A DNA stretch of 64,000 nt from Roseiarcus sp963813195 (GTDB lineage Bacteria > Pseudomonadota > Alphaproteobacteria > Rhizobiales > Beijerinckiaceae): NCBI GenBank assembly GCA_963813195.1, contig CAWEYC010000043.1, positions 87,119 through 151,118 of the forward strand. Direction: 5' to 3'. The notes beneath the pieces are model-generated. The model was not told the origin of the DNA. It made no database searches and worked only from the letters and a program-made list of their open reading frames with translations. Position 1 is the stretch's first letter; each line of letters opens with the position of its first letter. The translations under genes were made by a program, and so were the position numbers. This document shows positions 37,653 to 47,000 of the stretch, one piece after another.

Positions 37653-38864
37653 CTATTTCGCCAGCCAGCGTGCGAACCGGCGCGTCGCTTCGCCGATCTC
37701 ATCGGGCGCGCGAGCAAAGCAGAGGCGCAGATAGCCCTCGCCGTCCGGCCCGAAAGCCGAGCCCGGCGCCGCGCCGATCCCCGCTTCGTCGATAAGGCGC
37801 AGCGCCAGCGCGCGGGAATCGGCCTCCCCATCGACGGCGCAAAAGAGATAGAAGGCGGCTTGCGGCGTCGCGAAGCGCACGCGCCCCGTCGCGGCGAGGC
37901 CGCGCGTGACGATGTCGCGAGCTTCGTGCATCCGCGCGATCTGAGCGGCGATGAACCATTCGCCCTCCTCCAGCGCGGCGACGGCGGCGCGTTGCGTGAA
38001 GACGGGGACGCCGGACGTGGTGAATTGCACGAGATTCTCAATCGTCGGGCCGAGGGCCGGCGGCGCCTCGAGCCAGCCGACGCGCCAGCCGGTCATCGCC
38101 CAGTTCTTCGACAGCGTCTGCACGAAGAGAATCTTGTCGCTCGGCGCCATCACGTCGTGAAAGGAAGGCGTTCTCTCGCCCTGATAGGTCAGCCGGCCAT
38201 AGATTTCGTCGGCGATGATCCACAGGCCATGGCGGCGCGCGAGGCCCAGGATGGCCTCGAGCTCTTCGTGGGTGGCGACGAAGCCGGTCGGGTTGGCGGG
38301 GGAATTGAGAAAAATCGCGCGGGTCGCCGGCGTGACCGCGTTTCCGAGGCGTTCCGGATCGAGGCGCCAGCGTTCGCCGCGTTCGAGCGGCACGAAGACG
38401 GGGCGAGCGCCCGACAAAGCGACGGCGCCGGCGAAGTTCGGCCAGGCGGGGGAAGGGATCAACGCTTCCGCGCCGGGCCCGAGGGTCAGGCGCGCGGCGA
38501 TGTCGAGCGCGTGCATGCCGCCGATGGTGACGAAGAAGCTCTCGGGCGAGAAATCGCCGCCGCCCGGGGCCGTTCCGTAGACGCGGGTCATGTAGCGCGC
38601 GATCGCTTCGCGCAGCTCGGGGATGCCGCGCTGATGGGTGTAGAAGGTCTCGCCACGGTCGAGCGAGGCCTTGGCGGCCTCGACGATGAAGGCCGGGGTG
38701 GGCGAATCGCCCTCGCCGACCCAGAGCGGGATCAGACCCTGCCGGTTGCGCCCGTAGTTGAAGACCTCGACGATGCCGCTCTGCGGCACGGCGCGCATGG
38801 CCGGCTGAATTTCGCCGAGCCAGTCGGGCGCCGGCGGCGCCGCTTGGGAAATGAGATGGTCCAT
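37653..38864 (-). CDS. Class I/II PLP-dependent aminotransferase
   Basis: A 403-residue fold-type I aminotransferase. Features: YTHQRGIPELREAIARY near residue 75, NSPANPTGFV near 185, DEIYGRL and the PLP-lysine motif TLSKNWAMTGWRVGW near 250. It resembles aspartate/aromatic aminotransferases; the amino donor is not certain. A short 79-bp gap separates its start from mscL, read in the same direction. Confidence 0.9.
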   Translation of the reverse strand: MDHLISQAAPPAPDWLGEIQPAMRAVPQSGIVEVFNYGRNRQGLIPLWVGEGDSPTPAFIVEAAKASLDRGETFYTHQRGIPELREAIARYMTRVYGTAPGGGDFSPESFFVTIGGMHALDIAARLTLGPGAEALIPSPAWPNFAGAVALSGARPVFVPLERGERWRLDPERLGNAVTPATRAIFLNSPANPTGFVATHEELEAILGLARRHGLWIIADEIYGRLTYQGERTPSFHDVMAPSDKILFVQTLSKNWAMTGWRVGWLEAPPALGPTIENLVQFTTSGVPVFTQRAAVAALEEGEWFIAAQIARMHEARDIVTRGLAATGRVRFATPQAAFYLFCAVDGEADSRALALRLIDEAGIGAAPGSAFGPDGEGYLRLCFARAPDEIGEATRRFARWLAK

Positions 38865-38943
38865 CGCCGCCTCATGAACGGAGTCGCGCTCGGCCGCAAG
38901 TGGCGGGCGCGAAAGCGGTGGAGGTCGGAAGGTCGCGCCGGCC

Positions 38944-39357
38944 TCAGCGCCGGGTCAAGGCGTCGCGAATCTCGCTCAACAGGACGACTTCCTCGCTCGG
39001 CGGCGGGGGCGCGGCGGGAGTAGCGGGGGCCGGAGCCTTCATCGTGTTGATCGCCTTGATGACGAGGAAGAGCGCCACCGCCACAATGAGGAATTGGACG
39101 ATGTTGGTGATGAAGTCGCCGTAGGCGAGCACGGGACCCTGCTTTCTCGCGTCCGTGAGGTTCGTGGCGGTCACGGCGGCGGAAAGGGGGAGGAAATAGT
39201 TGGAGAAGTCGGCCTTCCCGAAAATGCCGATGATCGGCATGATGATGCCGTCGACCAGCGAGCCGACGATCTTGTTGAACGCCGCGCCGATAACCACCGC
39301 CACCGCGAGATCGATGACGTTGCCCCTCATCGCAAATTCTTTGAATTCCTTGAGCAT
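38944..39357 (-). CDS. mscL: Large-conductance mechanosensitive channel MscL
   Basis: A 137-residue channel with the family start LKEFKEFAMRGNVIDLAVAVVIG, two membrane helices (about 15-45 and 75-100) and a Pro/Ala-rich linker before the C-terminal helix EVVLLSEIRDAL. It opens under membrane tension to release solutes during osmotic downshock. Start chosen at the canonical MLKEF. Confidence 0.95.
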   Translation of the reverse strand: MLKEFKEFAMRGNVIDLAVAVVIGAAFNKIVGSLVDGIIMPIIGIFGKADFSNYFLPLSAAVTATNLTDARKQGPVLAYGDFITNIVQFLIVAVALFLVIKAINTMKAPAPATPAAPPPPSEEVVLLSEIRDALTRR

Positions 39358-39468
39358 GGCGCCCTCCCCAGGCTTCACCGCGACGCGGCGCGCTCATCGG
39401 AAGCTCGCGGCCTCGGCGTAACGGCACGCTAACCCAGGCGGCGGCCGAGATAAAGCCGGCGCGCCGGG

Positions 39469-40344
39469 TCATTCCTTGGCGGTGGCGGGTCGTTCCTTGG
39501 CGGTGGAATGCCGCGCGAGCGCTTCGATCCGCGCCTTCAACTGCGCGGCGCGCGCCTGGGCCATCCGGGAGGCGCAATAGCCGTGGAGAGCCTCGTCGAC
39601 GTAATTGCGGCAAACGTCTTCGCGCCGCGTGGCGAAATCATTCTGCTCGTGGGCCAGATCGTCGGCCTCGGGGCTGCCTTTGAGCCGCGCTTGCAACGCA
39701 CGGAGGCTGCGCGCCGCCGCCGCGTCGGCGCGTGAGCGCTGGCGCGCGATCGACTTGGCGCCCTCCACCACGGTTGCCCCATCCGGTCCCCAGAGGCCGC
39801 TGGGACTCGCCTGACAGTCGGCGGCCTGGAAAACGCAAGCCGTGCCTTGCGGGGGAACAAGCACCGCGCCGTCCAGAAGGTCGAAGGAAAACGGGCAGGC
39901 CGGGATTTCCGCCTCGTACCGCTCCAATCCCTCGGGCCGTCCGAGGCTCTTGGTCTCGATCGGCGCCTCGCCGACGATGTCGATCAGGCACTTTTGCGAA
40001 GGATTCGAGATCACCTCGCCGGGGAGGCTGAACTTGTCGATGCGGAGATCCTTGTCGTGGTCGGAAAACAGCAATTGGCCTTGGCTCCCGTCGAGCCGGA
40101 GCGGCTTTCCGGCGACAGCGGCCGGGCGGGCGACAAAATTGGCGCTCGACCTCTCCGACTTCCGCGCCTTCGGCGCTTCCGATTTTCGCGTGGGGGGCGC
40201 CGCGGCGTCGCTGGCCGGCGGTTTGGCAGGGGCGGGAGGTGGGGCAGGTGCGGCCCCAGGGAACCCGGGCAGCGAGAATTGCGCCCGGGCGAGTTCGCCG
40301 CCCATCGCTAGGAGCGCTACGACGACGATGGGGAATCTCTTCAT
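39469..40344 (-). CDS. Secreted hypothetical protein
   Basis: A 291-residue protein with a signal peptide of about 21 residues ending ARA, a Pro/Ala-rich linker, a middle domain with three cysteines (QKCLIDI, IPACPF, TACVFQAADC) and a helical Arg/Ala-rich end containing CRNYVDEALHGYCASRM. Similar periplasmic proteins occur in Rhizobiales; the last part vaguely recalls LprI/DUF1311. No function is assigned. Paired cysteines suggest disulfides. Confidence 0.6.
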   Translation of the reverse strand: MKRFPIVVVALLAMGGELARAQFSLPGFPGAAPAPPPAPAKPPASDAAAPPTRKSEAPKARKSERSSANFVARPAAVAGKPLRLDGSQGQLLFSDHDKDLRIDKFSLPGEVISNPSQKCLIDIVGEAPIETKSLGRPEGLERYEAEIPACPFSFDLLDGAVLVPPQGTACVFQAADCQASPSGLWGPDGATVVEGAKSIARQRSRADAAAARSLRALQARLKGSPEADDLAHEQNDFATRREDVCRNYVDEALHGYCASRMAQARAAQLKARIEALARHSTAKERPATAKE

Positions 40345-40453
40345 CGACCAAGCTTAATTTCGGATGCGAGAAATGGAAAGCGCGGCGCGCGCCCCCGCCG
40401 AAAGGTAGGGGGCGAGGGTGGAGATTTCTCGCCGCCGGGAGGCGCCTCAGCGC

Positions 40454-40482
40454 CTTGCGCCGGTCTAGCGCCCCACTTATAT
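40454..40482 (+). promoter_or_regulatory. Candidate heat-shock (RpoH) promoter of dnaK
   Basis: CTTG at 40454-40457 and CTTATAT at 40476-40482 are 18 bp apart, matching the alphaproteobacterial RpoH pattern of a CTTG -35 and a CYTATnT -10. The transcript would have a leader of about 160 nt. The rest of the 306-bp gap before dnaK holds nothing else recognisable. Confidence 0.6.
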
Positions 40483-40650
40483 ACCGGCCACCTGTGCAGC
40501 GTTGGGGCAAGAAAGTCTCGCCTGCGGAATTGACCGTGCATCGGGGACCGGGATGCGCGCGCCGACCAGCTCCTGGACGGGGCGGCGCATGTCCAAGGCT
40601 AGGCCGCTTCGGGGTCTCGCGGTCCTGCGAAACAATGAGGATGTGAGACA

Positions 40651-42567
40651 ATGGCTAAAGTAATCGGCATCGACCTGGGGACCACCAATTCCTGCGTAGC
40701 GGTGATGGAAGGCGCCACCCCGAAAGTCATCGAGAATTCCGAGGGCGCGCGCACGACGCCATCGATCGTCGCGTTCACCGACGACGGCGAGCGGCTGGTC
40801 GGCCAGCCGGCCAAGCGGCAGGGCGTGACCAACCCCGAGCGCACCTTCTTTGCGATCAAGCGCCTGATCGGCCGGTCGTACGACGACCCCATGACCAAGA
40901 AGGACATGGGCCTCGTCCCCTACAAGATCATCAAGGCCGCCAATGGCGACGCCTGGGTGTCGGCGGACGGCAAGCAATATTCGCCTTCACAGATTTCCGC
41001 CTTCGTCCTGCAGAAGATGAAGGAGACCGCCGAGGCGCACCTCGGCACGCCGGTCACGCAGGCCGTCATCACCGTTCCCGCCTACTTCAACGACGCCCAG
41101 CGTCAGGCGACCAAGGACGCCGGCAAGATCGCCGGCCTCGAAGTCCTGCGCATCATCAACGAACCGACGGCGGCCGCGCTCGCCTATGGGCTCGACAAGA
41201 AGAAATCGGGCACGATCGCGGTCTATGACCTCGGCGGCGGCACGTTCGACATTTCGATCCTCGAAATCGGCGACGGCGTCTTCGAAGTGAAGTCGACCAA
41301 CGGCGACACCTTCCTGGGCGGCGAAGACTTCGACATGCGTCTCGTCGAATATCTCGCGGGCGAGTTCAAGAAAGAGCAGGGCATCGACCTCACCAAGGAC
41401 AAGCTCGCGCTGCAACGCCTGAAGGAAGCGGCCGAAAAGGCCAAGATCGAACTCTCCTCGGCGGTGCAGACCGACATCAACCTGCCCTACATCACCGCCG
41501 ACGCGACCGGCCCGAAGCACCTCGCGCTGAAGCTGACCCGCGCCAAATACGAGGCGCTGGTCGACGACCTCATCCAGCGCACCGTCGACCCGTGCAAGAA
41601 GGCGCTCAAGGACGCTGGCCTGTCGGCTGGCCAGATCGACGAGGTCATTCTCGTCGGCGGCATGACGCGCATGCCCAAGGTGCAGGAGATCGTCAAGCAG
41701 TTCTTCGGCAAAGAGCCGCATAAGGGCGTGAACCCGGACGAAGTGGTCGCCATCGGCGCCGCGGTCCAGGCGGGCGTTCTGCAGGGCGACGTTAAGGACG
41801 TGCTGCTGCTCGACGTCACGCCGCTCTCGCTCGGCATCGAGACGCTCGGCGGCGTGTTCACGCGTCTCATCGAGCGCAACACCACGATCCCGACCAAGAA
41901 GAGCCAGGTGTTCTCCACCGCCGAGGACAATCAGACGGCCGTGACGATCCGCGTCTTCCAAGGCGAGCGCGAAATGGCCGCCGACAACAAGGCGCTCGGC
42001 CAGTTCGACCTCGTCGGCATTCCGTCCGCTCCGCGCGGCGTGCCGCAGATCGAGGTGACGTTCGACATCGACGCCAACGGCATCGTGAACGTCACCGCGA
42101 AGGACAAGGCGACCAACAAAGAGCAGCAGATCCGCATCCAGGCCTCGGGCGGCCTCAGCGACGCCGACATCAACAAGATGGTCAAGGACGCCGAGGCGCA
42201 CGCCGCCGAGGACAAGAAGCGGCGCGAAGCGGTCGACGCCAAGAATCACGGCGAGTCGCTCGCCCACGACGCTGAGAAGGCGCTCAAGGAGTACGGCGAC
42301 AAGGTCTCGCAGGCTGACCGCAGCGCGGTCGAAGCGGCCGTGGCGGCTCTGCGCGCCTCTCTGCAAGGCGAGGATGTCGAGGCGATCAAGGCCAGGTCGA
42401 ACGACCTCATGCAGGCGCAGATGAAGCTCGGCGAGGCGATGTACAAGGCGCAGCAGGCCGCCGGCCCCGGCGCCGAGGGCGGCGAGACCGGCGCTGGCCA
42501 GGCCAAGGACGACGTCATCGACGCGGAGTTCCGCGAGGTCGACGACGACAAGAAGAAGTCGGCCTGA
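40651..42567 (+). CDS. dnaK: Chaperone DnaK (Hsp70)
   Basis: A 638-residue Hsp70. The nucleotide-binding domain starts VIGIDLGTTNSCVAVMEG, with AVYDLGGGTFDISILE near 195 and VGGMTRMPKV near 335; the linker DVLLLDVTPLSLGIE and peptide-binding domain follow. It ends in an acidic tail VIDAEFREVDDDKK. It folds stress-damaged proteins with DnaJ and GrpE. dnaJ follows 157 bp downstream; an RpoH-like promoter lies upstream. Confidence 0.98.
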   Translation: MAKVIGIDLGTTNSCVAVMEGATPKVIENSEGARTTPSIVAFTDDGERLVGQPAKRQGVTNPERTFFAIKRLIGRSYDDPMTKKDMGLVPYKIIKAANGDAWVSADGKQYSPSQISAFVLQKMKETAEAHLGTPVTQAVITVPAYFNDAQRQATKDAGKIAGLEVLRIINEPTAAALAYGLDKKKSGTIAVYDLGGGTFDISILEIGDGVFEVKSTNGDTFLGGEDFDMRLVEYLAGEFKKEQGIDLTKDKLALQRLKEAAEKAKIELSSAVQTDINLPYITADATGPKHLALKLTRAKYEALVDDLIQRTVDPCKKALKDAGLSAGQIDEVILVGGMTRMPKVQEIVKQFFGKEPHKGVNPDEVVAIGAAVQAGVLQGDVKDVLLLDVTPLSLGIETLGGVFTRLIERNTTIPTKKSQVFSTAEDNQTAVTIRVFQGEREMAADNKALGQFDLVGIPSAPRGVPQIEVTFDIDANGIVNVTAKDKATNKEQQIRIQASGGLSDADINKMVKDAEAHAAEDKKRREAVDAKNHGESLAHDAEKALKEYGDKVSQADRSAVEAAVAALRASLQGEDVEAIKARSNDLMQAQMKLGEAMYKAQQAAGPGAEGGETGAGQAKDDVIDAEFREVDDDKKKSA

Positions 42568-42585
42568 CGAATCGCCGACGCGTTC

Positions 42586-42619
42586 GCGCCCCTTTTTGTC
42601 CGTCGGGCGGAAGGGGCGC
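42586..42619 (+). terminator. Hairpin in the dnaK-dnaJ gap
   Basis: Perfect 9-bp arms GCGCCCCTT (42586-42594) and AAGGGGCGC (42611-42619) around a 16-nt loop, 18 bp after the dnaK stop. No U-tract follows, so it may be an attenuator or mRNA-stabilising hairpin that gives more dnaK than dnaJ, rather than a full terminator. Confidence 0.4.
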
Positions 42620-42724
42620 GGTCGGCCTTACCGAGAGGATCGACGGGAATTGACGGGGCGGCCCAAGCTATTCATATCTAGATGATTCGGACCGCCTCCC
42701 AGGAAGAACCGGGTTGCTATAGAC

Positions 42725-43843
42725 GTGGCCAAACGCGATTTTTATGAAACCCTAGGGGTAACCCGCACTGCCACCGAAGCGGAGCTGAAGGCGGCATTCC
42801 GGAAGGCGGCGATGCAATGCCACCCCGACCGCCATCCCGGGGACAAACAAGCCGAGTCGCGGTTCAAGGAACTCAACGAGGCCTATCAGCATTTGTCCGA
42901 CGGCCAGAAGCGGGCGGCTTACGATCGCTATGGCCATGCCGCGTTCGACCAGGGCGGGGGCATGAACGAGGGCTTCGCGACCTCGATGTCCGACATATTC
43001 GATGATCTTTTTGGCGACATTATGGGTCGCCGCGGCGGCCGCAACCCCTCCGGCAAGGAGCGCGGCGCGGATCTTCGCTACAATCTCGAGATCACCCTCG
43101 AGGAAGCCTACCACGGCAAGACGGCGACGATTAAGCTGCCGACCTCGGTCACTTGCGACGGCTGCGCCGGATCGGGCGCAAAGGCGGGCTCGAGACCGGC
43201 GACTTGCAAGACCTGCGCCGGGCACGGGCGCGTACGCGCCCAGCAGGGCTTTTTCGCCATCGAGCGGACGTGTCCGACGTGCGGCGGGCGCGGCCAGACG
43301 ATCGACAACCCTTGCGAGAAATGCGCCGGCGCCGGCCGCGTGACGCGCGAGCGCACGCTGTCCGTCAATATGCCGGCCGGGGTTGAAGACGGCACCCGCA
43401 TCCGTCTTTCCGGCGAGGGCGAAGCGGGCCTGCGCGGCGGGGCGGCGGGCGACCTCTACATCTTCCTCTCGATCAAGCCGCATCCCTTCTTCCAGCGCGA
43501 CGGCGCCGACCTCTATTGCCGCGTCCCCATCTCGATGGTGCAGGCGGCGCTCGGCGGCGAGTTCACGGTCCGCACGCTCGATGGCGGCGACGCCAAGGTG
43601 CGCATCCCCGAGGGCGCGCAATCCGGGCATCAGATGCGCCTGCGCGGCAAGGGCATGCCGATCCTGCGCTCGCGCGACCTCGGCGATCTCTACATCCAGG
43701 CCAACGTCGAGACGCCGCAGAATTTGACGCGGCGCCAGCGCGAATTGCTGATGGAATTCGACGCGGAATCGTCGCACAAGACCCAGCCCGAGAGTTCTGG
43801 CTTCTTCGCCAAGATGAAAGAATTCTTCGAAGGGCTGAGTTGA
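42725..43843 (+). CDS. dnaJ: Chaperone DnaJ (Hsp40)
   Basis: A 372-residue type I J-protein starting at GTG 42725. It has the J domain with HPDRHPGD near residue 33, a Gly-rich region, four zinc-finger CxxCxGxG repeats (CDGCAGSG, CKTCAGHG, CPTCGGRG, CEKCAGAG) and the C-terminal substrate domain. It delivers substrates to DnaK and triggers ATP hydrolysis. Confidence 0.97.
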   Translation: MAKRDFYETLGVTRTATEAELKAAFRKAAMQCHPDRHPGDKQAESRFKELNEAYQHLSDGQKRAAYDRYGHAAFDQGGGMNEGFATSMSDIFDDLFGDIMGRRGGRNPSGKERGADLRYNLEITLEEAYHGKTATIKLPTSVTCDGCAGSGAKAGSRPATCKTCAGHGRVRAQQGFFAIERTCPTCGGRGQTIDNPCEKCAGAGRVTRERTLSVNMPAGVEDGTRIRLSGEGEAGLRGGAAGDLYIFLSIKPHPFFQRDGADLYCRVPISMVQAALGGEFTVRTLDGGDAKVRIPEGAQSGHQMRLRGKGMPILRSRDLGDLYIQANVETPQNLTRRQRELLMEFDAESSHKTQPESSGFFAKMKEFFEGLS

Positions 43844-43865
43844 GCCGACTGGCGACGCGCGGACG

Positions 43866-44585
43866 ATGCGGGGGATCATGGGACGAACTTCGCCGAAATT
43901 CCCGGCCGAGCGCGCCGGTCGCCGCAACGGCGGGCTGTTCGGCGACGAAACCCGGTTTCTCAAGACCCTGTTTGAAAATCCGCGCCTGACGGGCGCCGTG
44001 GCGCCGTCCGGCCGGTTTCTCGCCCGCGCCATGGCGCGATTCGTCGATCCCAATGGGGACGGTCTCGTCGTCGAACTCGGTCCGGGAACCGGGCCGGTGA
44101 CCCGGGCGCTGATGGAACGCGGCGTCGCTCCGGAGCGCCTCGTCCTCGTCGAATACGACAGCGGCTTCTGTCAGCTCCTCGCGCAACGTTTCGGGGCCGT
44201 CCGGGTGATCCAGGGCGACGCCTACGATCTGCCGCGCACCCTGGCCGGGCTCGACGGCCGGCCGATCGCCGCGATCGTCTCCAGCCTGCCGCTGCTCAAT
44301 CAGCCGCCGCCGCTGCGCGCCAAGCTGATCGCCGAAGCGTTCGCCCTGATGGGGCCGAAGGGCCTCTTCGTCCAATTCACCTACGGCCTTGCTTCGCCGA
44401 TCGCGCGCGAGGTCTGCGCGGGGCGATATTCGGCCCATTGCAGCGCGCCGATTTGGCGCAACCTGCCGCCGGCGCGGGTGTGGACCTATCGCGCCGATCC
44501 GCATGGCGCCTTCGTCGAGCCGATGATCGCGCGTCTCGGACGCCGCGCCGACCGCCTCATGCGCGGCCGTGCGGACACCAAATGA
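43866..44585 (+). CDS. SAM methyltransferase, phospholipid N-methyltransferase-like
   Basis: A 239-residue class I methyltransferase. The region FENPRLTGAVAPSGRFLARAM before the SAM loop VVELGPGTGPVTRALM resembles rhizobial PmtA, which makes phosphatidylcholine from phosphatidylethanolamine, and also KsgA-like rRNA methylases. IVSSLPLLN replaces the post-I motif. PmtA-like is favoured because of the PSG/LAR segment and small size. Its stop overlaps the pyrF start (ATGA). Confidence 0.7.
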   Translation: MRGIMGRTSPKFPAERAGRRNGGLFGDETRFLKTLFENPRLTGAVAPSGRFLARAMARFVDPNGDGLVVELGPGTGPVTRALMERGVAPERLVLVEYDSGFCQLLAQRFGAVRVIQGDAYDLPRTLAGLDGRPIAAIVSSLPLLNQPPPLRAKLIAEAFALMGPKGLFVQFTYGLASPIAREVCAGRYSAHCSAPIWRNLPPARVWTYRADPHGAFVEPMIARLGRRADRLMRGRADTK

Positions 44586-45319
44586 CCGCCGCGCCGACAA
44601 AAGCGCAGAGCGCGCGGGCGCGTCGTCTCGATCCTCGCGATCGGCTGATCGTCGCGCTCGATGCGCCCGACCCGGCGGAGGCCGAGCGTCTCGTCGCCGA
44701 GCTCGGCGACAGCGTCACGTTTTATAAGATCGGCATGGAGCTCGCCTACGGCGGCGGCTTGGGCTTGGCGTCGAAGTTCGCCGCGGCGGGAAAGAAGGTC
44801 TTCGTCGATCTGAAGTTGCACGACATCCCCAACACGGTCGAGCGCGCGACCGCGCAAATCGCGCGGCTGGGCGCGTATTTTCTCACCATCCACGCCTATC
44901 CCCAGACGATGCGCGCGGCGGCGGCCGGCGCGCGCGGCTCGGGCTTGAAGCTGCTCGCGGTCACGGTTCTGACTTCCAGCGACGACGTCGATCTCGCCGA
45001 AGCCGGCTACGCCCTCGGCGTCAAGGCCCTCGTGGCGCGGCGCGCCGAGCAGGCGCGGGCGGCGGGCGTCGACGGCCTCGTCGCCAGCGCCTCGGAAGCC
45101 TCGATGCTGCGCGCCGCCGTCGGCGATTCGCTCTTGCTCGTCACGCCGGGCATCCGTCCCGCCGGCGCCGCGGCCGGCGACCAGAAGCGCGTCGCGACGC
45201 CGGCCGCCGCGATCGCCGACGGAGCGGACTATCTCGTCGTCGGGCGCCCGGTGACGCAGGCCCCCGATCCCCGGGCCGCCGCGCAGCAAATCGTCGCCGA
45301 GATCGCCGCCGCACTCTGA
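44582..45319 (+). CDS. pyrF: Orotidine 5'-phosphate decarboxylase PyrF
   Basis: A 245-residue TIM-barrel enzyme making UMP. It has RLIVALDAPDPAEAERLV at the start, the catalytic DLKLHDIPNTV near residue 80 and the phosphate-binding TPGIRPAG near 185. The start overlaps the previous stop by 4 nt, so the two genes are translationally coupled. Confidence 0.95.
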   Translation: MTAAPTKAQSARARRLDPRDRLIVALDAPDPAEAERLVAELGDSVTFYKIGMELAYGGGLGLASKFAAAGKKVFVDLKLHDIPNTVERATAQIARLGAYFLTIHAYPQTMRAAAAGARGSGLKLLAVTVLTSSDDVDLAEAGYALGVKALVARRAEQARAAGVDGLVASASEASMLRAAVGDSLLLVTPGIRPAGAAAGDQKRVATPAAAIADGADYLVVGRPVTQAPDPRAAAQQIVAEIAAAL

Positions 45320-45370
45320 CTTGCCATCCCCTGCGCAGGCGCTAGTCTCGCGCGCCAACCCTCGTGAGGA

Positions 45371-46364
45371 GCGGTTTATGTCCATCTCAATCGGCTGATC
45401 AAGAAATACGACCTCGACGTCGTGTTCATTGCCGGGCCGGGGCATGGCGCGCCGGCGGTCATCGCCAACGTCTTTCTCGAAGGCACGTATTCGGAGATCT
45501 ACAGCGACGTCTCCGAAGACGCGGAAGGGCTGCGCCGTCTCTTCAGGCAGTTCTCGTTTCCCGGTGGAGTCGGCAGTCATTGCACGCCGGAGACGCCCGG
45601 TTCAATTCATGAAGGCGGAGAACTCGGCTACTCCCTGTCGCACGCTTACGGCGCCGCGTTCGACAACCCGGATCTCATCGCCGCCGTCATGGTCGGCGAC
45701 GGCGAAGCGGAAACCGGGCCGCTGGCGACCGCCTGGCATTCGAACAAGTTTCTCAATCCGGCTCGCGACGGCGCCGTTTTGCCGGTGTTGCATTTGAACG
45801 GCTACAAGATCGCCAATCCGACCATCCTCGCCCGCATTCCGCACGAGGAACTGGAGCACCTGTTCCGCGGCTATGGCTACGATCCGTGCTTCGTCGAGGG
45901 ATCCGACCCCGACACGATGCACCAGGCGCTCGCCGCCACCCTCGAACATTGCGTTCGCGAAATTCGTCGGATTCAGCAAGAGGCGCGCGGCGGCGGCCAC
46001 GGGGCGCAGCGGCCCCGGTGGCCGATGATCATCCTGCGCAGCCCAAAGGGGTGGACCGGTCCCAAGGAGGTGGACGGGCACAAGGTCGAAGGCTACTGGC
46101 GCGCCCATCAGGTGCCGTTGGCCGAGGTGCATGAAAACCCGGCGCATCTCGAACAGCTCGAGGCGTGGCTGCGCAGCTATCGGCCGGAACAACTGTTCGA
46201 CGAAGTCAGGGCGGTTTTCGCCTGAATTGCGCGCGCTCGCGCCGGACGGCGCGCACCGGATGGGCGCCAGTCCGCACGCCAACGGCGGCGTGTTGCGCAA
46301 GTCGCTGCGCCTGCCGGACTTCCGCGACTATGCCGTCAAGGTCGACAAGCCCGGCGTGATCGAA
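45371..46364 (+). pseudogene. Phosphoketolase remnant (Xfp), truncated at both ends
   Basis: This stretch aligns with about residues 65-400 of the roughly 790-residue xylulose-5-P/fructose-6-P phosphoketolase. It begins mid-protein at YVHLNRLIKKYDLD directly after an in-frame stop at 45365, with no start codon until GTG 45422. It keeps GPGHGAPA, SFPGGVGSHCTPETPGSIHEGGELGYS and VGDGEAETGPLATAWHSNKF (ThDP-diphosphate region), and one extra A near 46203 shifts the frame before FSPELRALAPDG. It stops at RDYAVKVDKPG, running straight into the DUF1330 gene. The N-terminal His/GHWGT region, the PYR domain and the C-terminal domain are missing, so it cannot be active. Likely two deletions; assembly collapse is the alternative. 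Confidence 0.85.
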
Positions 46365-46382
46365 GTCGGGCGACACACGTTC

Positions 46383-46670
46383 ATGCCCAAAGGCTACATC
46401 ATCTCGCGCGTCGACATCACCGACCCTGAAGCCTATGCGCGCTACGCCTCGGCGGCGACCAAGGCGATCGCGGATCATGGCGGACGCGCGCTCGCGCGCG
46501 GCGGACGATACGAGGCGCTCGAAGGCCCGGGTCGGGCACGCAACGTCGTGCTGGAATTCGACAGCTACGACGCGGCGCGACGCTATTTCCATTCCGAGCA
46601 GTATCAGGCCGCGCGAGCGCTGCGCGAGGGCGCGGCAAATATTGAAATGGTGCTGGTGGAGGGCGCCTGA
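46383..46670 (+). CDS. DUF1330 family protein, first of a tandem pair
   Basis: A 95-residue dimeric barrel protein starting MPKGYIISRVDITDPEAYARY, the family norm, and ending VLVEGA. The frame is open upstream into the phosphoketolase remnant, so a fused product is possible on paper, but the DUF1330 domain begins exactly at this ATG. Function of DUF1330 is unknown. The next copy begins 3 nt after its stop. Confidence 0.8.
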   Translation: MPKGYIISRVDITDPEAYARYASAATKAIADHGGRALARGGRYEALEGPGRARNVVLEFDSYDAARRYFHSEQYQAARALREGAANIEMVLVEGA

Positions 46671-46672
46671 CC

Positions 46673-46978
46673 ATGGCCAAAGGCTACTGGATCGCGCATG
46701 TCGATGTCGCCGACGCCGAGGCCTACAAGGCCTATCAGAGCGCCAACGCGGTCGCCTTCGCCAAATACGGCGCGCGGTTTCTCGTGCGGGCGGCCCGCAG
46801 CGAGCTCAAGGAGGGCGCGCTGCGCTCCCGGCACGTCGTCATCGAGTTTCCCGACTACGCGACGGCGGTTGCTTGTTACGATTCGAACGAGTATCGCCGC
46901 GCCCTGGCTTTGCGCCAACCCGTCTCGCAGGGCGACGTCGTGATCGTCGAAGGCTATGACGGGCCGCAGCCGGGCTGA
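46673..46978 (+). CDS. DUF1330 family protein, second of a tandem pair
   Basis: A 101-residue paralogue of the preceding protein (MAKGYWIAHVDVADAEAYKAY; ends VVIVEGYDG). The two differ enough to be an old duplication. They form one transcription unit 2 nt apart and precede dapB by 22 bp. Role unknown. Confidence 0.88.
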   Translation: MAKGYWIAHVDVADAEAYKAYQSANAVAFAKYGARFLVRAARSELKEGALRSRHVVIEFPDYATAVACYDSNEYRRALALRQPVSQGDVVIVEGYDGPQPG

Positions 46979-47000
46979 GGCCTATCTCTAGGGGGACGCT

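Noticed and set aside
45422..46670. A functional phosphoketolase-DUF1330 fusion enzyme
   Set aside because: Both ends of the phosphoketolase are missing, including whole domains, and a frameshift lies between the parts.
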